NCBI GenBank assembly: GCA_946414395.1
Contig: CAMKOE010000003.1
Location: forward strand, 46,347-110,346
From: an uncultured Porphyromonadaceae bacterium
Lineage (GTDB): Bacteria; Bacteroidota; Bacteroidia; Bacteroidales; Muribaculaceae
DNA: 64,000 bases
Direction: 5' to 3'
Part shown: in pieces, positions 9,666-18,487 of the stretch
Layout of the letters: every line of letters starts with the position of its first letter
Numbering within the stretch: the stretch's first letter is position 1
Notes under the pieces: model-generated
What the model was told of the DNA's origin: nothing
What the model saw: only the letters and a program-made list of their open reading frames with translations
Database searches by the model: none
Made by a program: the position numbers and the translations under genes

Positions 9666-11015
9666 ATGAAGAAATTATTGCTTGCTTTATTCACGATGTT
9701 ACTGTGCCTGACCGCCAGCGCAACGACGGGTGACGTCAACCATGATGGCGAGGTGAACATCAGCGATGTGAGCGTGGCCATCAACGCCATTCTGGGCGGT
9801 AGCGATGACGGCAGCATCGACGTCAATGGCGATGGTGAGTTGAACATCAGCGACATCAATGTCATCATCAACATCATCCTGGGAGGCGGCACCGATGACA
9901 AGATCACGCCCAAGGAAATCGAACTGGACTTCAGCACCCTGGACGAGGGCACCGAGAGGATCCAGCAGGATGAGGACGCTGTGGACTATGGTGACTATGT
10001 CGAGAACACCACCTGGTCCACGACAGTGAGAATCAACTTTGACGGCGAGACGGCCACGGTGACAGGCCAGCCCAGTTCGGTCGCTGTGAGCATCGATGGA
10101 GCCCACGTGACAGTCAGCAGCGCGGCCAAGCGCGTGCGTTACATCGTCAGCGGCACCACCACCGACGGTTCGATCAAGTTCTACAGCGACAAGAAGTTCC
10201 AACTGCAACTCAATGGCGCTGACATCACCAATCCCCACGGCGCCGCCATCAACAACCAGTGCGGCAAGTCGTTGTATCTTGTCCTGAACGAGGGGACCAG
10301 CAACACACTGCGCGACGGCACCGACTATACCATGGTCGATGGCGAGGACCAGAAAGCGGCCCTCTTCAGCGAGGGACAGATTCTGGTGAGCGGCAAGGGC
10401 CAACTGAGCATCTACAGCACGGGCCGTCACTGCATGGCCAGTGATGACTACGTGTTTGTGCGCCCCGGTTGCCAACTGTACCTCAACAGCAGCAGCGGCC
10501 ACGGCATCAAGGCCAAGGACTATGTCCACATCAAGGGCGGTGTAATCAACATGGAAATCAATAGCGACGGCTCTAAGGGCATCAACTGTGACAGCCTCGT
10601 GTATATCACCGGTGGGCGCACCACCATCATCAACAACGGCACCTCCAAGGTGGAGACCGATGCCGACGGCTTGGCCATTTCGACGGGCGCTGCAGGCGTC
10701 AAGGCCGACTATAACATGACGATGACCGGCGGAACGCTCAACATCAAGTGTACGGGCAATGACGCCAAGGGCATCAACGTAGCCCAGCCGTTCCTGTTCG
10801 GCGGCGGCACGCTCAACGTGGTCGTCACGGGCAATCAGACGACGGTCGCCCCCAAGGGAGTGAAATGTGACACCGATTGCAACATCGGCGGCGGCTCGTT
10901 CTACAGTTGCGCCCCCAACGGCAAGGCCCTTGACGTGGACGGAACGCTTACCATTGCCAGCGGCTACACGTCGATCAACAACAGCGACGCCCGCCTGGTC
11001 GAGGTCATCTATTGA
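9666..11015 (+). CDS. Secreted DUF4353-like beta-helix protein with N-terminal dockerin-like module
   Basis: Signal peptide, then two Ca-binding repeats GDVNHDGEVNISDVSVAINAILGG and IDVNGDGELNISDINVIINIILGG; the remainder parallels 8415..9647. Confidence 0.85.
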   Translation: MKKLLLALFTMLLCLTASATTGDVNHDGEVNISDVSVAINAILGGSDDGSIDVNGDGELNISDINVIINIILGGGTDDKITPKEIELDFSTLDEGTERIQQDEDAVDYGDYVENTTWSTTVRINFDGETATVTGQPSSVAVSIDGAHVTVSSAAKRVRYIVSGTTTDGSIKFYSDKKFQLQLNGADITNPHGAAINNQCGKSLYLVLNEGTSNTLRDGTDYTMVDGEDQKAALFSEGQILVSGKGQLSIYSTGRHCMASDDYVFVRPGCQLYLNSSSGHGIKAKDYVHIKGGVINMEINSDGSKGINCDSLVYITGGRTTIINNGTSKVETDADGLAISTGAAGVKADYNMTMTGGTLNIKCTGNDAKGINVAQPFLFGGGTLNVVVTGNQTTVAPKGVKCDTDCNIGGGSFYSCAPNGKALDVDGTLTIASGYTSINNSDARLVEVIY

Positions 11016-11087
11016 TTTGATCTCGCGGCAGTGATCGACAGGCGCCACCATCAGGCGGCCCTAACTCCTGCCGTGTTAACAGCAAAT

Positions 11088-11131
11088 TTCGCTCTTGACG
11101 CCAATTTAACGACTTTGGCGTCAAGAGCGAA
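11088..11131. repeat. 17-bp perfect inverted repeat, 10-nt loop
   Basis: ttcgctcttgacgccaa - tttaacgact - ttggcgtcaagagcgaa. Confidence 0.85.
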
Positions 11132-11204
11132 TTTAGCGTTTAAATCAACTATAAAAAGAATGGCTTAGTTTTGCGGCTCGGTGCCGTAGCGGGAAACACC
11201 GGGA

Positions 11205-11801
11205 CTACACGGCGGGCTCGATGTTCAAGCCTGCGATGATAATCCACACGAGAATGGCCAGCAAGATGAAGATTGCGGCATAGGCGATCAACTTGAACCG
11301 GGGACTCGGCATGGTACCGTGCTGATGCAGGCGCGGGTGCATGCTGGTGTAGGGGCGGTTCATCGTGCGCAGTTTGTCCTCCATGAGGTTGGCCTGCTCC
11401 TGCCTGCTGACTGCGGGCTTGGGTTCCCGGGGGACGACGGGCTCGGGCTGCTTTTTCTTTTCAACCGGCTTTTCCACAATGGGCTTGGGGTTGTCGTCGG
11501 GCTTGGGGCCGTCGAGCGACACTTTCAGGTCTGCGCCGCAATAGGGGCAGAAACTGATGCCACTGGGCAGTTGCTTGCCACAACTGTGGCAGAACTTTGC
11601 CTGGGTGTGATGGCTTGGGGCACCCACATTGGCCGTGCGGCGCGACGTGGTCTCTGAATCGATGCCGCCGACTACCAGGGCACCATTCTCATACTGGCAC
11701 ACCGCCAAGCACTGTGGACACACCACCTGGCAGTCATGTATCACAAGTTCCTCTTGTGACACCTCCATCCATTTTCCGCACTGTGGGCACTTTAGTTCCA
11801 T
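11205..11801 (-). CDS. Zinc-ribbon membrane protein
   Basis: MELKCPQCGKWMEV..., second CHSCGKQLPSGISFCPYCGADL zinc ribbon, C-terminal TM; start trimmed to MELKCPQC. Confidence 0.75.
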   Translation of the reverse strand: MELKCPQCGKWMEVSQEELVIHDCQVVCPQCLAVCQYENGALVVGGIDSETTSRRTANVGAPSHHTQAKFCHSCGKQLPSGISFCPYCGADLKVSLDGPKPDDNPKPIVEKPVEKKKQPEPVVPREPKPAVSRQEQANLMEDKLRTMNRPYTSMHPRLHQHGTMPSPRFKLIAYAAIFILLAILVWIIIAGLNIEPAV

Positions 11802-12022
11802 AATTTCTAGTTCATTAATGTCGTCACGTGGCCACAAAGGTACTGCTTTAGTGTCAATGTTGCAAATTAAATTTTTAACAAAAGTGGGCCATGCTACCCG
11901 TTTTTGGGAGCCAAAAAGGCCAAAAAACAAAAATTGTTGCCTTTTTGCTTTTACATTTTAAGAATAACTATTACTTTTGCACCCGCTAAACTGTCGAAAT
12001 CACTAAAATTAACGCAATAGAA

Positions 12023-12703
12023 ATGGCAAAAAAACAAGATCAAGGTGCCCGCACGACCCTGGAAGAGGTGAATGACTCCCTCTCGAGTGCAGCACAACGC
12101 ATTGAAGACAACAAGAAGTACATCAATTGGGCCCTCATCGCTATCGCAGTCCTTGTACTGCTGGCAGTGGGCTACATCTATGGAATCCGCAACCCGAATC
12201 TCCAGAAGGCTAAGGATCAGATCGGCAAGGCCGACCTCGAGTTGATGCAGGGCAATCAGGATGAAGCATTGAAGGACTACGAGAAGGTGGCCAGTGAGTT
12301 TGGCAACAAGCCCGCCGAGCGCGCCCACCTCAACGCCGCCATCATTCTCTACCAGAAGGGTGAGTATGAGAAGGCTGCCAAGCATCTCGAGGATTATTCT
12401 CCCGCCGGTAACCTCATCGGTCCCGCTAGCCAGTCGCTGCTGGGTGACTGCTATGTGAACCTCAAGAAGTATGACCAGGCCATCGCTGCCTTTGACAAGG
12501 CTATCAGCATGGCTGGCGACAACGAGGCCTATGCTCCTGTCTTCATGATGAAGAAGGCTACCGTGCTCCACGCGCAGAAGAAGTATGCCGACGAGGCCGC
12601 CATCTTCCAGACCATCAAGGATAACTATCCCGTGTTCGGCCAGAGCAACGGTATCAATATCGACAAGTATCTCGAGCGTGCTAACGCACTTGCTGGCAAG
12701 TAA
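12023..12703 (+). CDS. Tetratricopeptide repeat protein, single TM
   Basis: TM at INWALIAIAVLVLLAVGYIYGI followed by TPR units. Confidence 0.85.
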   Translation: MAKKQDQGARTTLEEVNDSLSSAAQRIEDNKKYINWALIAIAVLVLLAVGYIYGIRNPNLQKAKDQIGKADLELMQGNQDEALKDYEKVASEFGNKPAERAHLNAAIILYQKGEYEKAAKHLEDYSPAGNLIGPASQSLLGDCYVNLKKYDQAIAAFDKAISMAGDNEAYAPVFMMKKATVLHAQKKYADEAAIFQTIKDNYPVFGQSNGINIDKYLERANALAGK

Positions 12704-12724
12704 ATCATGACTTGATACAAGATA

Positions 12725-12765
12725 GAGGGTTGGACAAAACTTAGTTTTGTACCAACTCTTTTTTT
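12725..12765 (+). terminator. Rho-independent terminator
   Basis: gttggacaaaac-tta-gttttgtaccaac stem, then an 8-9 T tract. Confidence 0.8.
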
Positions 12766-12794
12766 AACATTAACCACAATACAATCTTTAAATT

Positions 12795-13508
12795 ATGAAA
12801 CCAATCTATCATCGCATATTGCTCAAACTCAGCGGCGAGTCACTGGCTGCCGAGCAGAGTAGTGGCATCGACCCGCAGCGCGTGGCCGACTATGCCACCC
12901 AGATCAAGGAAATCGTCGATGCCGGCGTGCAGGTCGCCATCGTCGTGGGCGGCGGTAACATCTTCCGCGGCCTCAAGGGCGCCGCCCAGGGCTTTGACCG
13001 CGTCAAGGGTGACCAGATGGGTATGCTCGCCACCGTGATCAACGCGCTGGCGCTCTCATCGGCACTCGAGGCCATCGGCCAACCTGCCCAGGTGTTCACC
13101 GCCATCGGCATGTTCCCCATCGGTGAGCACTACAGCAAGTGGCGCGCCATCGAGGCCATGCAGGCCGGCAAGGTCGCCATCTGCTCCTGCGGCACGGGCA
13201 GTCCCTTCTTCACCACCGACACGGGCAGCACGCTGCGTGCCATCGAGGTCGAGGCCGACGTCATGCTCAAGGGCACCCGCGTGGACGGCATCTACACCGC
13301 CGACCCCGAGAAGGATCCCACGGCCACCCGGTTTGACCGCATCACCTATGACGAGATCTACAACCGCGGCCTCAAGGTCATGGACATGACTGCCACCGTC
13401 ATGGCCCGTGACAACAAGTTGCCCATCCACGTGTTCAACATGGATGTGTACGGCAACCTCAAGAAGGTGATGAGCGGCGAGCCCATCGGCACCGTCGTTA
13501 CCTTGTAA
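12795..13508 (+). CDS. pyrH: UMP kinase
   Basis: YHRILLKLSGESL, VVGGGNIFRG, GTGSPFFTTDT, VDGIYTADPEKDP motifs. Confidence 0.97.
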   Translation: MKPIYHRILLKLSGESLAAEQSSGIDPQRVADYATQIKEIVDAGVQVAIVVGGGNIFRGLKGAAQGFDRVKGDQMGMLATVINALALSSALEAIGQPAQVFTAIGMFPIGEHYSKWRAIEAMQAGKVAICSCGTGSPFFTTDTGSTLRAIEVEADVMLKGTRVDGIYTADPEKDPTATRFDRITYDEIYNRGLKVMDMTATVMARDNKLPIHVFNMDVYGNLKKVMSGEPIGTVVTL

Positions 13509-13552
13509 CCGACGTACCGAGTACCCACAAGCCGTCAAGGACACAAAACAAC

Positions 13553-13617
13553 AACAATAAGTACAATAAATACAAAGTCTTAATCAACAGGCAATTGTAT
13601 TTGTTGTACTTATTGTT
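13553..13617. repeat. Inverted repeat, copy A of the dispersed intergenic repeat family
   Basis: aacaataagtacaataaatacaa (13553-13575) versus ttgtatttgttgtacttattgtt (13595-13617), 22/23 complementary. Confidence 0.85.
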
Positions 13618-13642
13618 TTCCTTTTCTCGTTGACGATGTTTT

Positions 13643-14065
13643 CTAGAAGAGTCCTGATAGCCATCGGGCCAGCAGCCCGTCGAGGTGCAGTGGTACGACA
13701 AGGAACTTGATTGTCAGTATCATCGAGCAGATCACGTAGATGATTTCCAGCGGCAGAATGATAGCCCATGCCAGTGTGGTCATGGACATCTTGTTGAGTG
13801 CCTTATAACGTTGTGGCGGGCGATAATGCTTTGAGGTCTGCTTGATGTGATGCTCAACAGCCAGTGTCAGGGCAAAGTAAATCACACCTGCTATAATCAA
13901 GGTGAAAGTATTATAATCGAGGATTGACATGATCAGTATTCCTACGGGCGTGAAGAGAAACATGATCAACCCGTAATAGAATCTGCTCCACTGCAGGTCA
14001 ATCTTGTTCTCTCGCTTGCCTTTCTCGTGATGCTTGCAACACCGGTAATAGATGTATCGTAGCAT
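13643..14065 (-). CDS. Hypothetical membrane protein
   Basis: 140 aa with about three hydrophobic segments; no shadowing CDS. Confidence 0.65.
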   Translation of the reverse strand: MLRYIYYRCCKHHEKGKRENKIDLQWSRFYYGLIMFLFTPVGILIMSILDYNTFTLIIAGVIYFALTLAVEHHIKQTSKHYRPPQRYKALNKMSMTTLAWAIILPLEIIYVICSMILTIKFLVVPLHLDGLLARWLSGLF

Positions 14066-14132
14066 AATACCTTGTCATTGGCTTCAATAAAGAACTCTCC
14101 AGCAACAACTGTGCCAATTGGTGGGGAGGGTC

Positions 14133-15092
14133 TTATTGGTCTTGCTGACGGCTGAACTGTTGCAGGATGTCGACGGCTTCGTCGATGTCGTCGGTGAGGG
14201 TGAGCAGCAGGTTCTTGTATTTGCCTGTTGCCATGAGGTGCTGTAGCAGGGGATAGACCGGTATCTCCTCGGTCCAGAAGCGCTTGCCCAGGAAAATCAT
14301 GGGGCTGGCATAGCCGTAGGACAGGTAGTGGTCCTGTACCGCTTCCTGGAATATCTCTTGCAGGGTGCCCGCGCTGCCAGGAGCGTAGATGGTGCCGCCA
14401 AAGGCTAGAGTGAGAATGTTGTCCTCGCGGATGCTGTTCTCAAAGAATTTGGCAATGTGAGTGGCAAACGGCGTTGAAGGCTCGTGCCCATATAGCCACG
14501 TGGGGATGCCCAGGCTCACGTATTCGCCCTGCGGATATTGCTTCATTACCTGGAATGCGGTGCGCAACCAGCCGTCATCCCGATAGGATGGCGCAATCGT
14601 CATCGCCTGGATGGCATCATCCAGTTCACTGGGGGTGCGACCGGCCATCCAGGCTCCCAGGTGGGCCGCCTCCATGGCCCCGGGACCGCCACCGCTCAGC
14701 ATGACAAAGCCTTCCCGGGTGAGCCGCTGGCACAATAGCGCTACCTCGCTAAACATCTTGTCGGTCCTGAGCAGGGCATGGCCGCCCAGGATGCCCACGC
14801 AACGACGATGGTCATACTCCTTAAAGAATCGGGCGAGTGCCGCATGGATGCAGTGGTCGTGCAGGGTGCGTGCCAGCAGTTCCTTCACGTTGCGGGCATG
14901 CTGCCCCAGTGAGCGATAGCGCTGATACACCTTGTGGTCATAGCAGGAGTCATAACTGCTCTCATCGTCGGGGCAGTAGCCCTCGTAGAGTTCGGCCGAC
15001 GAATACAGCGACTTGCGGGTCACGTCAAATGGGGCCTGCTCCAGGTAGGCCATCACGTCCTTCAGTTCTTCATATCCCGTGGCGGTAATCAT
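14133..15092 (-). CDS. LOG-family / TIGR00730-like Rossmann-fold protein
   Basis: VGILGGHA, SGGGPGAMEAAHLGA, and APGSAGTLQEIFQE (variant of PGGxGTxxE). Confidence 0.8.
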   Translation of the reverse strand: MITATGYEELKDVMAYLEQAPFDVTRKSLYSSAELYEGYCPDDESSYDSCYDHKVYQRYRSLGQHARNVKELLARTLHDHCIHAALARFFKEYDHRRCVGILGGHALLRTDKMFSEVALLCQRLTREGFVMLSGGGPGAMEAAHLGAWMAGRTPSELDDAIQAMTIAPSYRDDGWLRTAFQVMKQYPQGEYVSLGIPTWLYGHEPSTPFATHIAKFFENSIREDNILTLAFGGTIYAPGSAGTLQEIFQEAVQDHYLSYGYASPMIFLGKRFWTEEIPVYPLLQHLMATGKYKNLLLTLTDDIDEAVDILQQFSRQQDQ

Positions 15093-15329
15093 CTGACAAG
15101 TCTTTTAAGGAGATTAAGTTCATGAATGACAAAATTACTAATAATTTGGCTTGAAAACCAGCGATTTTAACAGTTTGGGACTGTTAAAAAGTGTAACAAA
15201 GTGGTGATATGGGGCAAAATGTCCATTTTTTGTGACTTTTTGCCCATTTAATTATCGTCATGGTTGTAATTTTGTCGAACGAAAAAATCTCCACTTCAGG
15301 TTTGGTTACTACTAATTAATGTGATAGCA

Positions 15330-16778
15330 ATGAAAAGAATTACAACATTAGCCCTCTTGCTGACCATCGTCAGCATGACCGCCCTGGCAGGTGGTCTCCT
15401 CCACAACACCAATCAGCACATCGCATTCATGCGCATGATGGCCCGTGGTGCCAGCCATGAGATCGATGCCGTCTATACCAACCCCGCTGGTCTGGCCTTT
15501 ATGGACCATGACGGCTGGACCCTGTCGCTCAATATCCAGAGCGCTTCTCAACGTCGTGACGTGCTCACCACGTTTGCCCTCTTCCCCGAGGCCGACCACA
15601 CCCGCCTGTACAAGGGCAAGGCCGAGGCTCCGGTTCTCCCGTCACTCTACGGTGCCTACAAGAAGAACCGCTGGACGTTCTCTGGTTTCTTTGGCATCAC
15701 TGGTGGCGGCGGCAAGTGTGACTTTGACAGCGGCCTGCCCATGTTTGACGCCGCTGTGATGGCCGGTGTAGCCGCACAGACCAAGCCGCTCATCGCCAAG
15801 TTCCCCCAGGCAGCCCCCTTGTTCCCCCAGGGCTATGTGGATCCGTCATTCTATGACATCGAGTCGGCAATGAAAGGCCGTCAGTATATCTTCGGACTGC
15901 AATTGGGTGGTACCTACAAGATCCTTGACTGGATGAGTGCCTATGCCGGTTTCCGCATGAACTATTTTAACGGCAACTATTCCGGCCACATCACAGCAAG
16001 TGCCAATGACAAATTGAAGAGCGCGGTCGGTCAGATAATGCCCCTGGTGCAACAGTATGCACCCGAGTATGTGCCCGTGCTCTCAAGTATGTCAGGTGAA
16101 GGCGGATTGGCCAAGGTCGCACTCGACTGCTCCCAGACCGGTTGGGGAGTGACACCCATCATCGGTGTAGATCTGGTATGGAAAGGCTTTACCCTGGCTG
16201 CCAAGTATGAGTTCAAGACCAACTTGAACATCGAGAACGATAACAAGACGTTTGAGACCGATGTACCTGATGCGTTCAAGGAGAAGATGGCCGACTACAA
16301 GCACGGTGTGAACACGCCCAGCGACCTGCCCGCAGTGTTCTATGCCGCTCTGGGCTATGAGTTCATCCCCAACAAGTTGCGCGCCACTGTCGAGTATCAC
16401 TACTATGACGACAAGCACGCCGAGATGGCCCATGACAAGCAGAAACACCTGCGCCACGGCACCCACGAGGTGCTCGCCGGCGTGGAGTGGGACATCAACA
16501 AGACGTTCACCGTGAGCGCCGGTGCCCAGAACACCGACTACGGCCTGAGCGACGCTTACCAGACCCACACCTCGTTCTCCTGCGACAGTTACTCGATCGG
16601 CCTGGGTGGCGCTGTCAACCTGAGCGAGAAGGTGAAACTCAACGTGGGCTACTTCTGGACAACCTACAAGGACTATGACCGCAGCGAGACCGACTACTTC
16701 GGCACCACGCTGCCCGGCAAGGACACCTACAGCCGCACCAACAAGGTATTCGGTGCCGGTATCGACTTCAAGTTCTAA
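15330..16778 (+). CDS. OmpP1/FadL/TodX-family outer-membrane transport protein
   Basis: Signal peptide, N-terminal hatch-like NPAGLAF motif, beta-barrel with terminal F (GIDFKF). Confidence 0.85.
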   Translation: MKRITTLALLLTIVSMTALAGGLLHNTNQHIAFMRMMARGASHEIDAVYTNPAGLAFMDHDGWTLSLNIQSASQRRDVLTTFALFPEADHTRLYKGKAEAPVLPSLYGAYKKNRWTFSGFFGITGGGGKCDFDSGLPMFDAAVMAGVAAQTKPLIAKFPQAAPLFPQGYVDPSFYDIESAMKGRQYIFGLQLGGTYKILDWMSAYAGFRMNYFNGNYSGHITASANDKLKSAVGQIMPLVQQYAPEYVPVLSSMSGEGGLAKVALDCSQTGWGVTPIIGVDLVWKGFTLAAKYEFKTNLNIENDNKTFETDVPDAFKEKMADYKHGVNTPSDLPAVFYAALGYEFIPNKLRATVEYHYYDDKHAEMAHDKQKHLRHGTHEVLAGVEWDINKTFTVSAGAQNTDYGLSDAYQTHTSFSCDSYSIGLGGAVNLSEKVKLNVGYFWTTYKDYDRSETDYFGTTLPGKDTYSRTNKVFGAGIDFKF

Positions 16779-16817
16779 AGAAAAAAACGATATATAAAAA
16801 TCTTTATCCTATGGGCA

Positions 16818-16852
16818 ACACCGCCGTCCGATATCATGTCGGGCGGCGGTGT
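16818..16852. terminator. Strong hairpin between convergent genes
   Basis: acaccgccgtccga - tatcatg - tcgggcggcggtgt, 14-bp stem with one G-U pair; no clear T tract. Confidence 0.6.
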
Positions 16853-16874
16853 CGTATCAATAAGTGTCAAACTG

Positions 16875-17423
16875 TTAATTCTCCCTCAGCAGGTTGGTCA
16901 TCATGGTGTTCCAGTCCTGGGCATCCGAGATGCTGCCCAGCATGCCCTGGTGGACAGGGAAGGCCAGGCTGTCGTTGAGCGTGTAGGTCACCTGCGGGAT
17001 TTTGACATACAGTCCCAGCGTGTTCAGCGTCTGGCCCGACTGGTACTGCTGACCCAGTTGCTTGAAGTCCTCGGCATTGATGTAGTACAGGCGGTCACCC
17101 TTGTTACACAGATAGATGCGCGAGAAATCGCGATTTTCCAGTTCCTGGGCACACTGCAGCAGGCAACGGGTGACGTCAAAGCGGTCAAAGTTGCGCTCAT
17201 CGGCCTCGCCCACGTTAAAGGACAGTTCCTTCCTGGGGTTGTACCACGGCTGTGTCACCTCGATGTTGATGCCATTGTTGGCGGGGTCCAGGTTCTTGAG
17301 TTCGACCCTAGAAATGACCTTCTTGCCGCCTCGAACGACGTTGCCCGACACCACCGCATGAACGCCGACAAGGGCCAGCACCGCGATAATGGCCACCAGT
17401 AGCAGTTTATCGTTGCGTGTCAT
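16875..17423 (-). CDS. Hypothetical membrane-anchored protein
   Basis: N-terminal TM and 182 aa; ATGA overlap with the upstream S66 peptidase gene. Confidence 0.7.
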   Translation of the reverse strand: MTRNDKLLLVAIIAVLALVGVHAVVSGNVVRGGKKVISRVELKNLDPANNGINIEVTQPWYNPRKELSFNVGEADERNFDRFDVTRCLLQCAQELENRDFSRIYLCNKGDRLYYINAEDFKQLGQQYQSGQTLNTLGLYVKIPQVTYTLNDSLAFPVHQGMLGSISDAQDWNTMMTNLLREN

Positions 17424-18460
17424 TGTTTCTCAAATGTCAAGGTCACACCCTCGGGGGCGACGGTGAGCATGGCGGGACAGCCTTCGATCATGGGATAATT
17501 CCAGTCCTCGTCATGGCTGGCGGGGAAGTCATAGCACACCGGGATGTTGTAGCCGTTCAGTGTCTCGGCCAGCATCTCGTTCATGTCGGTGTAGTCATGG
17601 CTGGGCTCATACTCGGTGAATCGGCCCACGATGATGCCCTTCACATGCTTGAGCACACCCTTGAGACGCAAGGCCTGCAGCATGCTGTTGACGCGGGCCA
17701 TACTCTCACTCACGTCCTCAAAGAACAGGATGATGTCCCTGCCGCGGATGTTGTCGCGGTCCAGGAAGTCCCAGCCGCGGCTGCCGCCGATATTGGTAAA
17801 CACGGCCATATTGCCGCCGATGACGATACCCCGTGCCGTGCCCATCTTGTTAAGCGGGTGGGCAGGAACGCTGTAACTGGGCAAGTTGCCTAGGAGCACG
17901 TCTCGCAGCATCAGGTTGATACTGTCGTTAGCGCCGCGGCTGCCCAGGGCGCCGCCCATGTTGGCATGCAGGCTCATCACGCCGCTGCACACCATGGCGC
18001 TGTGCAGCGCGGTGATGTCACTATAGCCCACAATCCACTTGGGATTGCGCCTGAAGTCCTCGTGGGTCATCGGGTCGAGCAGCATGGCCGAGCCATAGCC
18101 GCCGCGCGTGCACACGATGGCCTTGATGTCGGGGTCGTTGAGCGCCCAGCGCAGGTCGGCCACGCGCTCCTCGATGGTGCCGGCATACATGTGGCACTTG
18201 GCCAGCACATGCTCGGCAATGACGGGCTCAAAGCCCCATGCGCGCAGCGTGGCCGCGGCCTTCTCGGGATTGTCGTTGCCAGGCGTGCTGGCGGGTGAGA
18301 TGATGGCAATCTTGTCGCCGGCCTTGAGCGGAGCGGGCATCTTCAAGGCGGCGGTATGATGCGGTCTGGGCTTGGAGTGGCGACGCGGCGCCCTATCGGC
18401 AGCCAGTGTAGTCATGGAAAACAACAACGTGAGAAAAGCCAAAAAAACAATACGTTTCAT
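17420..18460 (-). CDS. S66-family LD-carboxypeptidase
   Basis: GDKIAIISPAS, CTRGGYGSAMLLD, VGYSDITALHSA, IGGNMAV, LFFEDVSES motifs; signal peptide. Confidence 0.92.
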   Translation of the reverse strand: MKRIVFLAFLTLLFSMTTLAADRAPRRHSKPRPHHTAALKMPAPLKAGDKIAIISPASTPGNDNPEKAAATLRAWGFEPVIAEHVLAKCHMYAGTIEERVADLRWALNDPDIKAIVCTRGGYGSAMLLDPMTHEDFRRNPKWIVGYSDITALHSAMVCSGVMSLHANMGGALGSRGANDSINLMLRDVLLGNLPSYSVPAHPLNKMGTARGIVIGGNMAVFTNIGGSRGWDFLDRDNIRGRDIILFFEDVSESMARVNSMLQALRLKGVLKHVKGIIVGRFTEYEPSHDYTDMNEMLAETLNGYNIPVCYDFPASHDEDWNYPMIEGCPAMLTVAPEGVTLTFEKQ

Positions 18461-18487
18461 ATCACTAAAAAAACTCCTAACTTCTAA

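Noticed and set aside
9699-11051. 450-aa minus-strand ORF opposite the dockerin beta-helix gene
   Set aside because: Antisense shadow of the clear plus-strand secreted protein; composition is V/D/A-rich with no domain pattern.
13553-13617. AT-rich inverted repeats considered as a CRISPR array
   Set aside because: Only single inverted copies per locus, no regularly spaced direct repeats and no cas genes in the window.
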